From: Phocaeicola paurosaccharolyticus JCM 15092
GTDB taxonomy: Bacteria; Bacteroidota; Bacteroidia; Bacteroidales; Bacteroidaceae
Assembly: GCF_000613805.1 (NCBI RefSeq)
Contig: NZ_BAJR01000002.1
Coordinates: forward strand, 62,001-126,000
Direction: 5' to 3'
DNA: 64,000 bases
The position numbers were made by a program, and so were the translations under genes. Under the pieces are notes generated by a model, which was given only the letters and a program-made list of their open reading frames with translations, searched no databases and was not told where the DNA came from. Positions 1 through 8,771 of this stretch are shown piece after piece; the first letter of the stretch is position 1, and the number at the start of each line of letters is the position of its first letter.

Positions 1-2
1 TC

Positions 3-737
3 TCTGCTTATCGTGATGAGATGATAATATCATCTAAAGCCGGTCATGACATGTGGGCAGGCCCTTATGGTGGCAATAGCTCCAGGAAAAATCTTATGGC
101 AAGCATAGATCAGAGTCTGAAACGTACAGGACTCGATTACTTCGATATATTCTATTCACATCGTTATGATGAAGTGACTCCTGTCGAAGAGACCATACAG
201 ACACTTATTGACATTGTTAAATGTGGAAAGGCTCTCTATGCAGGAATCTCTAAATACCCACCCGAAAAGGCAGCTATAGCTTATAAGATGATGAAAGAAG
301 CTGGTGTACCATGTCTCATAAGTCAGTACAAATATAATATGTTCGATAGGGAGGTAGAGGAGGCTACACTTCAGTTGGCTGCAGATAATGGCTCAGGCTT
401 TATAGCTTTCTCACCATTAGCTCAAGGTATGCTGACTAATAAATATCTCCATGGCATTCCGGAAAACTCACGCGCTGCAAAGAGCACAGGTTTCTTAAAG
501 AGAGAGCAGGTTACCGATGATAAGGTAGAGAAGGCTCGTAAACTCAGTGCTATTGCAGATAGGAGAGGACAGACTCTTGCAGAGATGGCTCTTGCATGGG
601 TTCTCAACGATAGCAGGATGACCTCTGTGATAATTGGTGCAAGTTCTGTGAGCCAACTTAAAGATAATTTAGCAACACTGCGTAATCTCCACTTCTCACA
701 AGAGGAGCTTGCAGAGATAGCTGCAATATTGAATTGA
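3..737 (+). CDS. Aldo/keto reductase, C-terminal part (gene enters from the left edge)
   Basis: NADPH-dependent oxidoreductase of the aldo/keto reductase superfamily, acting in the cytoplasm on small carbonyl compounds. The reading frame is open from base 3, so the true start lies outside the window. The first visible methionine (base 21) falls inside the conserved stretch DEMIISSKAG, which includes the beta-strand carrying the catalytic lysine. Also visible are the strand SLKRTGLDYFDIFYSHR with the conserved active-site histidine, the cofactor region FIAFSPLAQGML, and the C-terminal phosphate-binding signature VIIGASSVSQL. GPYGG together with the YSHR variant resembles the YghZ (L-glyceraldehyde 3-phosphate reductase) subgroup. 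The family is certain from these motifs; the substrate is inference. Confidence 0.9.
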   Translation, partial: SAYRDEMIISSKAGHDMWAGPYGGNSSRKNLMASIDQSLKRTGLDYFDIFYSHRYDEVTPVEETIQTLIDIVKCGKALYAGISKYPPEKAAIAYKMMKEAGVPCLISQYKYNMFDREVEEATLQLAADNGSGFIAFSPLAQGMLTNKYLHGIPENSRAAKSTGFLKREQVTDDKVEKARKLSAIADRRGQTLAEMALAWVLNDSRMTSVIIGASSVSQLKDNLATLRNLHFSQEELAEIAAILN

Positions 738-823
738 GATATTCTCAATAGTGCAAGAATATAGAATTTAGGCTTCTCCAAAAGCATTTATTTAGAGAAA
801 ACGTAAATTTTCGTAACTAATAT

Positions 824-855
824 TTTGGAGATATAACAAATATTTCTAACTTTGC
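824..855 (+). promoter_or_regulatory. Bacteroidetes-type promoter for the tRNA-Gly/tRNA-Leu pair
   Basis: TTTG at 824-827, then 19 bases, then TAACTTTGC at 847-855. This matches the -33/-7 consensus (TTTG / TAnnTTTG) of the Bacteroidetes primary sigma factor. tRNA-Gly begins 15 bases further on, a normal distance for a stable RNA promoter. Confidence 0.8.
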
Positions 856-869
856 ACCCGTTAAAATAA

Positions 870-942
870 GCGGAAATAGCTCAGTTGGTAGAGCATAACC
901 TTGCCAAGGTTAGGGTCGCGAGTTCGAGTCTCGTTTTCCGCT
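870..942 (+). tRNA. tRNA-Gly (GCC)
   Basis: 73 nt cloverleaf. Acceptor strand GCGGAAA (870-876) pairs with TTTCCGC (935-941), with discriminator T942. The D-arm AGCTCAGTTGGTAGAGC is standard, the anticodon loop TTGCCAA gives anticodon GCC at 903-905, and the T-loop is TTCGAGT. CCA is not encoded. Confidence 0.97.
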
Positions 943-957
943 CTCTTCACAAAGGAT

Positions 958-1042
958 GCTCGAATGGTGGAATCGGTAGACACGAGGGACTTAAAATCCC
1001 TTGGCCATTACGGCTGTGGGGGTTCAAGTCCCCCTTCGAGTA
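958..1042 (+). tRNA. tRNA-Leu (TAA)
   Basis: 85 nt, with the long variable arm of a class II tRNA. Acceptor strand GCTCGAA (958-964) pairs with TTCGAGT (1035-1041) through one G-T pair, with discriminator A1042. The anticodon loop CTTAAAA gives TAA at 992-994, reading UUA leucine codons. It lies 15 nt behind tRNA-Gly and is probably co-transcribed from the promoter at 824-855. Confidence 0.96.
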
Positions 1043-1054
1043 CTGAAAGTAAAA

Positions 1055-1088
1055 CCTTGTAAATTAATAGTTTACAAGGCTTTATTAT
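1055..1088 (+). terminator. Rho-independent terminator after the tRNA pair
   Basis: A perfect 9-bp stem CCTTGTAAA (1055-1063) / TTTACAAGG (1071-1079) with a 7-nt loop, followed by a T-rich tail. It sits 12 nt past tRNA-Leu. Confidence 0.7.
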
Positions 1089-1101
1089 TTTAATAAGAAA
1101 T

Positions 1102-1136
1102 AAGGCTGAACTTCAGTGAAGAAGTCCAGCCTTTTA
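1102..1136 (-). terminator. Terminator of the uxaA-uxaB operon
   Basis: Inverted repeat AAGGCTGAACTTC / GAAGTCCAGCCTT with one mismatch and a 6-nt loop. It is flanked by A-rich sequence on the left, which reads as a T-rich tail on the minus strand. It lies 35 bp downstream of the uxaB stop. Confidence 0.65.
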
Positions 1137-1171
1137 TATTGCTGAAAGCAATATACTAATCAAAACAAATA

Positions 1172-2611
1172 TTATAAAATACCTTTTACTGTTTCGAGCA
1201 TTCCAATCTTCACGATAGAATCAAGATTAGCCTTTACAGCTGCAGCAAGTCCTGGAATGTTATTCAGGTTTTCACCCCAGATAGATTCAGCAGCAAGCAC
1301 ACCTTCGGTTACTTTTGCGGTATCACCTGTGGCCCAAAGCTCTTTAAGCATATTCATAATCTCAGGAGCGTCATTTGGAACAATCTCTACTCCGTCAGCA
1401 CGAACACCACCCTTATAGTAAGTAATGATTGCAGCAAGACCAAGTACAAGACCCTTAGGAAGTTCGCCCTTACGTTGCAGATATGTCTTCAATCCTGGAA
1501 GGTCACGAGTCTGATATTTAGGGAATGAGTTAAGCATGATTGATGTAACCTGATGATCAACGAATGGATTGTTGAATCTTTCAAGAACATCTTTTGCAAA
1601 TTTCTGAAGTTCATCTTTAGGAAGGTTAAGTGTCTCCATAAGTTCATGGAACATAACCTTGTCGATATACTTACCTATTACAGGATGTTGGCATGCATCG
1701 CGTACAATGTTCACACCGCTCAGGAATGCAACAGGAGAAAGCACTGTGTGAGGGCCATTAAGTAATGTAACCTTTCTTTCATGATAAGGTTCCTCTGATG
1801 GAACGAACAGAACATTCAATCCGGCTTTGTTTGCAGGGAACTCAGCAGCAACAGTCTCAGGAGCTTCGATAACCCATAGGTGGAATATCTCTGCCTGAAC
1901 AACCATGTTGTCATCATACTGAATCTTTTCTTTTATTGAATCGATATCTTTTCTTGGGAATCCAGGAACGATACGGTCAACAAGTGTAGCGTAAACTCCA
2001 CAAGCACCTTCAAACCATTTCTTGAAATCCTCTCCAAGGTTCCATAATTCGATATACTGATAAATAGTCTCTTTCAACTTATGTCCGTTAAGGAAGATAA
2101 GCTCACAGGGGAATATAATAAGGCCTTTGCTCATATCACCATTGAAAGTTTTGAAACGGTGATAAAGTAGCTGAGTAAGTTTTCCTGGATATGATGATGC
2201 AGGTTTGTCCTCAAGTTTGCATGAAGGGTCAAAAGCGATACCAGCTTCAGTAGTATTCGAGATTACAAATCTCATTTCAGGCTGCTCTGCAAGTTTCATG
2301 AATTCATAATTCTGAGAATATGGATTAAGTGCGCGGCTTATTACATCAATCATTGTAAGGCTGTTTACCACTTCTCCTTTATCCAATCCCTGAAGGTTTA
2401 CATGGTATAGATCATCCTGCTTGTTAAGCATATCAATCATACCTTTATCGATAGGCTGTACAACAACAACACTACTATTGAAGTCTGCCTTCTCGTTCAT
2501 GTTATAGATAATCCAGTCGATAAATGCTCTTAAGAAATTACCTTCTCCAAATTGAATAATTCTTTCAGGGCGTACTGTTTTACTAGCAGTTTGTTTGTTT
2601 AGCGGTTTCAT
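1172..2611 (-). CDS. uxaB: Tagaturonate reductase (altronate oxidoreductase)
   Basis: Interconverts D-tagaturonate and D-altronate with NAD(H) in the galacturonate branch of hexuronate breakdown; cytoplasmic. The 479-residue length fits UxaB of the mannitol dehydrogenase family. The N-terminal dinucleotide-binding loop FGEGNFLRAF is at residues 21-30. The family signature KVTLLNGPHT, with the conserved lysine, asparagine and histidine, is at about 280-289. The ATG at 2611 gives a natural N-terminus. It follows uxaA by about 70 nt on the same strand, and the pair forms consecutive steps, reductase then dehydratase. Galacturonate released by the GH28 enzymes at 43-46 kb could feed this pathway, which is inference. 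Confidence 0.93.
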   Translation of the reverse strand: MKPLNKQTASKTVRPERIIQFGEGNFLRAFIDWIIYNMNEKADFNSSVVVVQPIDKGMIDMLNKQDDLYHVNLQGLDKGEVVNSLTMIDVISRALNPYSQNYEFMKLAEQPEMRFVISNTTEAGIAFDPSCKLEDKPASSYPGKLTQLLYHRFKTFNGDMSKGLIIFPCELIFLNGHKLKETIYQYIELWNLGEDFKKWFEGACGVYATLVDRIVPGFPRKDIDSIKEKIQYDDNMVVQAEIFHLWVIEAPETVAAEFPANKAGLNVLFVPSEEPYHERKVTLLNGPHTVLSPVAFLSGVNIVRDACQHPVIGKYIDKVMFHELMETLNLPKDELQKFAKDVLERFNNPFVDHQVTSIMLNSFPKYQTRDLPGLKTYLQRKGELPKGLVLGLAAIITYYKGGVRADGVEIVPNDAPEIMNMLKELWATGDTAKVTEGVLAAESIWGENLNNIPGLAAAVKANLDSIVKIGMLETVKGIL

Positions 2612-2680
2612 AATTATTATAAATTATTTGGTTTAATATTTTAATTTTTCTGTAGCTTTTCCTTACCGAATAGGTATGGG

Positions 2681-4171
2681 TTAAAGAGTGACTCCGTTCT
2701 TGAATATTGCTATTTCACGGTAGTTTTTCTTTTCATTGTTAACTTTCTCCCCACTTGCTACTTTGATGATATACTCAACAAAACGTTTGCAAGTATCTTC
2801 CATAGCTTCATTCTCTACTATAACGCCTGCATTGAAATCAATCCATCCCGGCTTGTTTTCTGCAAGAGCAGAGTTTGTAGATATCTTCATAGTAGGAACA
2901 AAAGTTCCGAATGGAGTTCCTCTACCTGTAGTGAAGAGTACCATATGGCATCCGCATGAAGCAAGTGCTGTTGAAGCAACAAGGTCGTTGCCTGGAGCAG
3001 AGAGAAGATTAAGTCCGTTAACCTTTATTCTTTCCCCATAAGGCATTATACCTTTTACATAACTCTTTCCGCACTTTTGTGTGCATCCTAGAGCTTTCTC
3101 CTCGAGTGTAGAGATACCACCAGCTTTGTTTCCCGGTGATGGATTCTCACCAACAGGTTCTCCGTGAGAAAGGAAATATGATTTGAAGTCGTTTATCAGT
3201 TTTACAGTCTGTTCAAACAGCTCACTGTTCTCGCATCTGTTCATAAGGATTGTTTCTGCTCCAAACATCTCAGGTACTTCTGTAAGTACTGATGTTCCAC
3301 CTTGAGCAATAAGGAAATCAGAGAACAGTCCTAATAGAGGATTGGCTGTAATGCCTGAAAAACCATCAGAGCCACCACACTTCAATCCTACACGTAGCTT
3401 TGATAGTGGAACATCCTCTCGTTTATCCTCTTTAGCTTTATTGTATAGTTCGCGCAGAATTTTCATGCCTTCTTCAAACTCATCACCAACTTTCTGTGTA
3501 ACCATAAATTTTATTCTGTCGCTGTCATACTCGCCAAGGAACTCCTTAAATATATCAGGCTGGTTGTTTTCGCAGCCAAGTCCCACAACAAGTACTGCTC
3601 CTGCATTAGGATGAAGTACCATGTCACGCAGAATCTTCTTAGTGTTTTCGTGGTCATCACCAAGTTGAGAACAGCCATAGTTATGTGGATATGCAACAAT
3701 TGCATCAACACCCTGGCAGTTTGTCTCCTGCTTTAAAGCATCGGCAAGTTGTCCTACTACACCATTTACACAACCCACTGTAGGTATAATCCATATTTCA
3801 TTACGCACACCTACATCACCATTCTTTCTTTTGTATCCTTTAAAATATAAATCCTCTTTTGGAATATCAAGTTCAACCTTTGTTGGATTATAGGTATACT
3901 CCAGAAGTCCGGCAAGGTTTGTCTTGATCTGTTTCTCGCTTATCCATGAGCCTTTTTTGACATCGCACAGAGCATGTCCTATAGGATATCCATATTTAAC
4001 GATGTTTTCACCTTCAGCCATATCTTTAATGGTAACCTTATGGCCTGCAGGAATATCGTCGACTAATGTAATTGACTGGCCATCTATAATGATCTCTTCT
4101 CCTGCTTTCAGAGGAGATATTGCTACAGCAACATTATCATCTTTATTGATTTTAATATATTTTGTTTCCAT
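2681..4171 (-). CDS. uxaA: Altronate dehydratase
   Basis: Dehydrates D-altronate to 2-keto-3-deoxygluconate, an iron-dependent reaction in the cytoplasm. I chose the ATG at 4171 (METKYIK), giving 496 residues, the usual UxaA length. The frame stays open up to 4324, but that extension is low in complexity, contains the likely promoter and has no family similarity. A small SAF-type domain occupies about residues 1-80. The catalytic part has the cysteine-rich motifs of the UxaA family: GLKCGGSDGFSGITANP, GCTQKCGKSYVKG and ASCGCHMVLFTTGRGTPFG. It is the first gene of the uxaA-uxaB unit. Confidence 0.93.
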   Translation of the reverse strand: METKYIKINKDDNVAVAISPLKAGEEIIIDGQSITLVDDIPAGHKVTIKDMAEGENIVKYGYPIGHALCDVKKGSWISEKQIKTNLAGLLEYTYNPTKVELDIPKEDLYFKGYKRKNGDVGVRNEIWIIPTVGCVNGVVGQLADALKQETNCQGVDAIVAYPHNYGCSQLGDDHENTKKILRDMVLHPNAGAVLVVGLGCENNQPDIFKEFLGEYDSDRIKFMVTQKVGDEFEEGMKILRELYNKAKEDKREDVPLSKLRVGLKCGGSDGFSGITANPLLGLFSDFLIAQGGTSVLTEVPEMFGAETILMNRCENSELFEQTVKLINDFKSYFLSHGEPVGENPSPGNKAGGISTLEEKALGCTQKCGKSYVKGIMPYGERIKVNGLNLLSAPGNDLVASTALASCGCHMVLFTTGRGTPFGTFVPTMKISTNSALAENKPGWIDFNAGVIVENEAMEDTCKRFVEYIIKVASGEKVNNEKKNYREIAIFKNGVTL

Positions 4172-4198
4172 GGTAAGTAAATTTTCGATGATTACATG

Positions 4199-4207
4199 GC
4201 AAATATA
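4199..4207 (-). promoter_or_regulatory. Candidate -7 element upstream of uxaA
   Basis: TATATTTGC on the minus strand, 27 bp before the uxaA ATG, matches the TAnnTTTG consensus. No clear TTTG lies 19 nt further upstream, so this promoter may be weak or activator-dependent. Confidence 0.45.
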
Positions 4208-4346
4208 ATACTTCTTTTTGGTTATTATGTGGAAATAATGTTTTTTGTGTGCGAACACGATTGCGTTTAAAAGGGAGTTTATAGATATCGTGAATCTTCT
4301 TTGTTGCGCTGCACTGATCAACAAAAGTTTAATGGCGTGAGATTAT

Positions 4347-4379
4347 AAAAAAATCGCCCATACATCAAGTACAGGCAAT
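4347..4379 (-). terminator. Terminator of the AraC/GyrI regulator gene
   Basis: On the minus strand ATTGCCTGTAC / GTATGGGCGAT form an 11-bp stem with three wobble pairs and a 5-nt loop, followed by seven T residues. It lies 40 bp after the stop at 4419. Confidence 0.7.
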
Positions 4380-4418
4380 TCATTCTTTATCATATGAGGT
4401 TTGTAAGAGTGCTATCTT

Positions 4419-4673
4419 TTATTCTATTGGCACATAGATTTCTGTTATTAGATCTTCAGGTTTTGTACATTCCGGATCGTTCAGATAAACCTCAAATCCC
4501 GGACGTGATGCCAGCTGATGTTTCATCTCAAATATGTATTTACCATATATTGTGTCGTAAACCATAGATAGTTTATCGTATGAACCTTTATAGCTGAATA
4601 TAGCATATTTACCACCTTCAATCATCTTTATACCAATCTCTCCCTTTGGCTCAACTTTGGTATTTATTGACAA
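4419..4673 (-). CDS. GyrI-like effector-binding domain, C-terminal part of a frameshifted AraC regulator
   Basis: 84 residues matching the second half of the GyrI-like (AraC effector-binding) fold, with KVEPKGEIGIKMIEGGKYA near the start and DLITEIYVPIE at the end. It has no DNA-binding part and no ATG; the frame begins at a TTG. The missing first half is at the end of the adjacent upstream frame, which overlaps by 10 bases. Inserting one base near 4671-4672 fuses the two as ...YACxSINTKVEPKGEIG..., a normal family arrangement of about 307 residues. It is therefore read here as part of one broken gene. Translation from the TTG as a separate small GyrI-like protein is possible but less likely. 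Confidence 0.75.
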   Translation of the reverse strand: MSINTKVEPKGEIGIKMIEGGKYAIFSYKGSYDKLSMVYDTIYGKYIFEMKHQLASRPGFEVYLNDPECTKPEDLITEIYVPIE

Positions 4674-5341
4674 GCATACATCAGTACGCTGCTTATCTGC
4701 TCAGTAACCTTCGGATCGTCATGATATATACAAATATGATTTATGCCTGCTTTCTGACAGATGTTCTGAAGAATCTCCTCTTTCTTTGAGTTTTTGCAGA
4801 TATCCGAAATATCTTCTGTGAATAGATTCTGTTCACGAACAAAATTCCATAGTTTTTTCCATGCTCCACAGTAATCTACCTTTTTGTATTCTCCTTGACA
4901 GTGAATGTATATAACCTGCATAGGTTTCAAAGTCTCAACTCTTTGCTCTAACTTTAAATCTAAATTTACTTGAATTGGTTTCATAATCGAATAAGTTTTA
5001 TTGTTTCGATAATCGTTAGGCGAAATACCATAAAATGACTTGAAAGCTTTCGACAGAGAACTTGGAACATCATATCCTACCTTATAGGCTATCTCCCTGA
5101 TAGGCATATCAGAGTAACGCAGGAGTCGTGCTGCAGTCTCGACTCGCATTCTCGTGATAAATGCTCCGATAGGTTCACCTAATATAGCATGCGTTATTCG
5201 GTGGAAATGATAAGAGGAGAAGTTTGATAAACCGGCCAGTTTGTCAAGTGAAATTTCCTCTTCAAGATGATTGTTTATGTATTCTATCACGACATTTATA
5301 CGTCTGGAATACTCTTCAGCAGTCGAAAGTTTCTGTTGCAT
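4664..5341 (-). CDS. AraC-family regulator with GyrI-like domain, N-terminal part (frameshifted)
   Basis: Transcription regulator. Residues about 15-112 are a complete AraC double helix-turn-helix (ISLDKLAGLSNFSSYHFHR and MPIREIAYKVGYDVPSSLSKAF, then FYGISPNDYR). Residues about 120-225 are the first half of a GyrI-like small-molecule-binding domain (RVETLKPMQVIYIHCQGEYKK). The frame stops at TAA (4664-4666), exactly where the domain continues in the next frame. In this architecture an N-terminal HTH is driven by a C-terminal domain that binds drugs or other amphipathic ligands; the ligand here is unknown. The ATG at 5341 is the natural start. It stands alone on the minus strand between uxaA and the corA-like gene, with its own terminator. 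Confidence 0.85.
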   Translation of the reverse strand: MQQKLSTAEEYSRRINVVIEYINNHLEEEISLDKLAGLSNFSSYHFHRITHAILGEPIGAFITRMRVETAARLLRYSDMPIREIAYKVGYDVPSSLSKAFKSFYGISPNDYRNNKTYSIMKPIQVNLDLKLEQRVETLKPMQVIYIHCQGEYKKVDYCGAWKKLWNFVREQNLFTEDISDICKNSKKEEILQNICQKAGINHICIYHDDPKVTEQISSVLMYACQ

Positions 5342-5490
5342 CTTATTATATTTATTGCTTTACGTGCGGAACCGAGTATCAGTTCCTTTATCGATAGCAA
5401 ATTTATACCTATACAGAGCAAAGGAGTTGTCCTATCTTGCTAAAGACAAAATTATTATAAAATAATATAAAAGAGGAATTTAATATACAT

Positions 5491-5533
5491 GAAAAAACTC
5501 TATGTAGATCACTATTTATGAATCCACATAGAG
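5491..5533 (-). terminator. Terminator of the corA-like gene
   Basis: The minus strand carries CTCTATGTGGATTC and, after a short loop, GATCTACATAGAG (imperfect 13-bp stem), followed directly by TTTTTTC. Confidence 0.7.
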
Positions 5534-5568
5534 TTGATGAATATCTTGTAATGGTTATTCTAAGGATT

Positions 5569-6491
5569 TTAGAACCATCTGATCTTTCTGAAAATCATAA
5601 AGCGAGAGCCGATATAAAGATAGATATCATGACAATAACAGTGAAGGCATACTGGAAATTATTCAAGTGTACATCTACGTTCATTCCATAGAAACTTGCA
5701 ATGAGTGTCGGTACCATAAGTATGATTGATATACTTGTCATACGTTTCATTATGGTATTGACATTATTGGATATGATTGAAGCAAACGCATCCATAGTGC
5801 CTGTTAAGATATCGCTGTATATATTTACGGTATTGTAAGCCTGTTTCAACTCAATGACCACATCTTCTACCAGATCTTTATTTTTGTAATCTTTATCTTG
5901 GAATATACTCTGTAGTTTTCCGACTATAACCTCATTACCACGAATTGATGTGTTGAAGTAAACCAATGTTTTTTGCAGTTTCATCAATTGTAGGAGGTCT
6001 TCGTTACGTATACTCTTCTCCAGCTCTTTTTCAGCTGCAGTGACATCATTATTAATTTGCTTTAGGTATTTCAGAAACCATACAGCTGATGAGTATATCA
6101 GTCTTAAGATAAGTTCGTATTTGTTCCTAACGCTTAGGCTCTTCCTACGGGTGTGATTGATGAAATCTGAAATCATTTCTGTATTTTGGAAGCATACAGT
6201 GACTACAATTTCATTGTTTGTGATGATACCTAACGGTAAGGTAGTATAAGGAATACTCTTGTTCTGCTGCATAGGGATACGGATGATGGTTAGTAGCCAA
6301 TTACCTTCAACATCGGTATGTGGTCGCTCATCGGTATCTGAAATGTCTTCTAGGAATGATTCTGGAACTTTAAGTTCATTTTTTAGAAAATTGAAATCAT
6401 CTTCGTCCGGGGACTCCACATTCACCCAGCAGTTAGGAATCCAATTAGGTTTTTCAACAAAGCCTGTTTCACAATAAAGATACTTTCTCAT
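5569..6491 (-). CDS. corA: CorA-family magnesium/divalent cation transporter, last codons shifted out of frame
   Basis: Inner-membrane channel of the CorA family, which takes up Mg2+ as a pentamer. The 298-residue frame 5595-6491 has the cytoplasmic N-terminal domain, a long helical stretch (about 130-240), the first membrane helix ending in the signature YGMNVDVHL, and a second helix. It stops at TGA (5595-5597) directly after the second helix. In the next frame the sequence reads MIFRKIRWF-stop (5569-5598), which is the positively charged tail typical of CorA. One added base in the run around 5600 gives a normal protein of about 307 residues, so I give the restored end 5569. Without that tail the protein would end inside the membrane. 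No other transport genes are nearby. Confidence 0.85.
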
Positions 6492-6759
6492 CTTATTGCC
6501 TCCTTTAGTGTTATATCCATCAGAGACAGTAATTGAATGAAATATTGCCTCTTATGAATCAGTTAATAATATAGTACGTTCGCGGTATTGAATCGTCCAT
6601 TTTAATTTATGTTTTGATTAAATCAGTGCAAAAGTATATAAAACCAAATTAATGTTAGCTTTATATTTAATTAATTATACTTTTTTGTAAAATAAAGGTT
6701 ATAGTAAATGTTCGGTTTTTGATAAAAGATGTATTTTTATCATTTATTATCAATAGATT

Positions 6760-7596
6760 ATGGATGAGAGCCGTATAATATATCCATGTGAGATATTGTC
6801 GCAATACATTAAATATTATTGGATTCTCAAGAGAGAAGATCATGGTAGTTTCAACCTACAGACAATACCGTCGGGATGTTTGCACTTAGTATTCCATAGA
6901 CAAGGTAGGGTTAATATAGTAGGTTCAGGTAAACAGCCATCCTGTTTTATACGCGGTCAATTCTCGAAAAGCGGTCTGCTTCTTTCCAGTGGAGAGATGG
7001 ATATGATAGCTGTACTCTTTAAACCTATGGGTATGTGGTCATTCTTCTCTGTCAACATGTCTGAACTGACAGATTCCTATATTGATGTTGAAGAGATAGA
7101 GGACACTGGTTTGAATAGGCTCAAAGACGATATTAATAGTGAGGAGGATAGTCTTAGGTGTATTTCACTTATTGAATCATTCTTTATATCACGTCTTTCA
7201 CTAAATAAAGACAGTTATATATACGAGAGGCTATTGCCATCTGTCACCTCAATGGTCTTGGATAATTCAGTAGCAGTTGAAAAACTTGCTTCTGATAGCT
7301 GTTACAGCTACCGACAATATATAAGGCTATTCACTTCGATAACAGGTGTGAATCCGAAAGTATACTCAAGAATTGTTCGTTTTCAGCACTCTCTATATCT
7401 TCTACAGCTAAAAGGGAATATCCAACTTGATGAACTCGCCTTTGAATGTGGCTATTATGATGTCTCTCATTTAGTGAAGGAGTTCAAACTTTTTTCCGGA
7501 TATACTCCTACACAATATATGCTTACACATAATCCGTATTCATCATTCTTTGCCAATGGAAGTGAACTGAATATTATAAAAAATAGAGAGGAGTGA
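6760..7596 (+). CDS. AraC-family transcription regulator
   Basis: 278 residues. The N-terminal part (about 1-150) resembles the DUF6597-type ligand domain often fused to AraC regulators, with PSGCLHLVFHR, RGQFSKSG and AVLFKPMGMWSFF. The C-terminal part (about 165-270) is an AraC helix-turn-helix pair (VEKLASDSCYSYRQYIRLFTSITGVNPK and IQLDELAFECGYYDVSHLVKEFKLFSGYTPTQY). The ATG at 6760 fits the domain start. The gene diverges from corA across 268 bp and lies 87 bp upstream of the DinB-like gene on the same strand, a plausible target. The effector is not known. Confidence 0.88.
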   Translation: MDESRIIYPCEILSQYIKYYWILKREDHGSFNLQTIPSGCLHLVFHRQGRVNIVGSGKQPSCFIRGQFSKSGLLLSSGEMDMIAVLFKPMGMWSFFSVNMSELTDSYIDVEEIEDTGLNRLKDDINSEEDSLRCISLIESFFISRLSLNKDSYIYERLLPSVTSMVLDNSVAVEKLASDSCYSYRQYIRLFTSITGVNPKVYSRIVRFQHSLYLLQLKGNIQLDELAFECGYYDVSHLVKEFKLFSGYTPTQYMLTHNPYSSFFANGSELNIIKNREE

Positions 7597-7653
7597 TGCC
7601 CGTTATAGATAAGTGAATGTCATTTTTTACAGTCGGTATACTATCTCAACATA

Positions 7654-7662
7654 TAATTTTGC
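7654..7662 (+). promoter_or_regulatory. -7 element of the DinB-like gene
   Basis: TAATTTTGC, matching TAnnTTTG, 21 bp upstream of the ATG at 7684. The -33 region is only a T-rich stretch (7623-7628) about 25 bases upstream, so the match is partial. Confidence 0.5.
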
Positions 7663-7683
7663 ACTCATAAAACAGATAATAAT

Positions 7684-8160
7684 ATGGAAAAGATTGATTT
7701 TAGCGCCATTACTAATGGTATAAGCTCTGTAATAGAGAGCGAAGAGAATATTCTAAGAACTCTGCCTATAGATGTTATCACACAGAGACGAAACAGACAG
7801 AATAGAACTATCAAGATGATTCTTGGACATCTTGTTGACTCCGCCTCCAATAATCAGCAGAGGATGGTAAGGCTTCAATATAGTCAGTATCTGCTTGTTT
7901 TCCCTGATTATCGTCAGGATAATGATCTATGGATAGCACTTCAGGATTATCAGGATGAAGATTGGCAGAATCTGATCTCACTTTGGAAATATTTCAATCT
8001 TCACATGATTCATCTTATTCAGTCGGTAGATAATAGCAAACTTGACAGCTATTGGTGCGATTTTGAGGGCACTAAGGTGACCCTTCAAGAGATGATAGAG
8101 GGTTATCTTGATCACCTGCAACTTCATATAAATGAGATTCATGAGTTGATAGGAGCTTAA
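7684..8160 (+). CDS. DinB-superfamily protein
   Basis: 158-residue cytoplasmic protein with the DinB/YfiT-like four-helix bundle. The pattern ILGHLVDSASNNQQRM (about 45-60) supplies the first histidine of the usual three-histidine metal site. DHLQLHINEI near the C-terminus (about 145-154) supplies the others. Family members range from thiol transferases (bacillithiol or mycothiol S-transferases) to uncharacterised proteins, so the reaction cannot be assigned. It has its own -7 promoter element and a strong terminator 50 bp downstream, so it is probably monocistronic or lightly coupled to the preceding AraC gene. Confidence 0.8.
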   Translation: MEKIDFSAITNGISSVIESEENILRTLPIDVITQRRNRQNRTIKMILGHLVDSASNNQQRMVRLQYSQYLLVFPDYRQDNDLWIALQDYQDEDWQNLISLWKYFNLHMIHLIQSVDNSKLDSYWCDFEGTKVTLQEMIEGYLDHLQLHINEIHELIGA

Positions 8161-8207
8161 TGATATAGTAGACTATATGTTGTCTATCAGAGTCAAACTT
8201 AAATAGT

Positions 8208-8235
8208 GAGGGTATGATTAGTCATACCCTCTTTT
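8208..8235. terminator. Bidirectional terminator between convergent genes
   Basis: A perfect 10-bp stem GAGGGTATGA (8208-8217) / TCATACCCTC (8222-8231) with loop TTAG, followed by TTTT. It serves the DinB-like gene on the plus strand and probably the beta-barrel gene on the minus strand. Confidence 0.8.
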
Positions 8236-8246
8236 ATTGCTCAACA

Positions 8247-8771
8247 TCAAAATATGATACCAATCTTCATAGAGATTGAGTTGTGGCTGAGTTTCTCCAA
8301 AAACTCAGCTTTGAATAGCTCATTCTCGCAACTTTTTATCCTTTCAAGCTCTTGTAACTCATATCCTATGGCAAATGATATTTTCTTATCTTTTAAGATA
8401 GGATACTGTATACCTATAGAGGGGTTGAAGTAAAAGCCACCGTTAGTTTTTTCCTCTGGGGCAAAGCTATGGCCCAAAGCACATTCCACATATGGCGTAA
8501 ACTTCTTAGGCTTAGTTATGATATACTTAGCATCGGCAAAGAGTGGCAGCAATCCCTTCTCGTATATGTGTACTCCTGTTCCAACTCCTGCATAAAACCT
8601 GTCGCTTATTTTATACAAACCTATTATTTGTAAGTTGAATGGAGTGCTGGAAGGTTGGCTAAAGTCAATGGCTGTCCCGACATTCGTCGATACTATTACA
8701 TTATCACCTCTTTTTGCAGAAGCAATAGATGCTGTGCTTAGTATAATAAATAGTAATATTAGTCTTTTCAT
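8247..8771 (-). CDS. Small outer-membrane beta-barrel protein
   Basis: 174 residues with signal peptide MKRLILLFIILSTASIASA. Alternating hydrophobic strands follow, with GLYKISDRFYAGVGTGVHIYE, FTPYVECALGHSF and GGFYFNPSIGIQYP, as in small porin-like outer-membrane proteins. No enzymatic motif is seen. Its start overlaps the stop of the lipoprotein gene 8768-9487 (ATGA), so the two are translated together. The pair lies behind a TetR operator (9517-9534). Function is unknown; a role in the envelope response controlled by the TetR regulator is inferred. Confidence 0.8.
   Translation of the reverse strand: MKRLILLFIILSTASIASAKRGDNVIVSTNVGTAIDFSQPSSTPFNLQIIGLYKISDRFYAGVGTGVHIYEKGLLPLFADAKYIITKPKKFTPYVECALGHSFAPEEKTNGGFYFNPSIGIQYPILKDKKISFAIGYELQELERIKSCENELFKAEFLEKLSHNSISMKIGIIF

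Noticed and set aside
4172..4324. 51-codon N-terminal extension of altronate dehydratase
   Set aside because: No similarity to UxaA, covers the likely promoter, and the internal ATG at 4171 gives the standard length.
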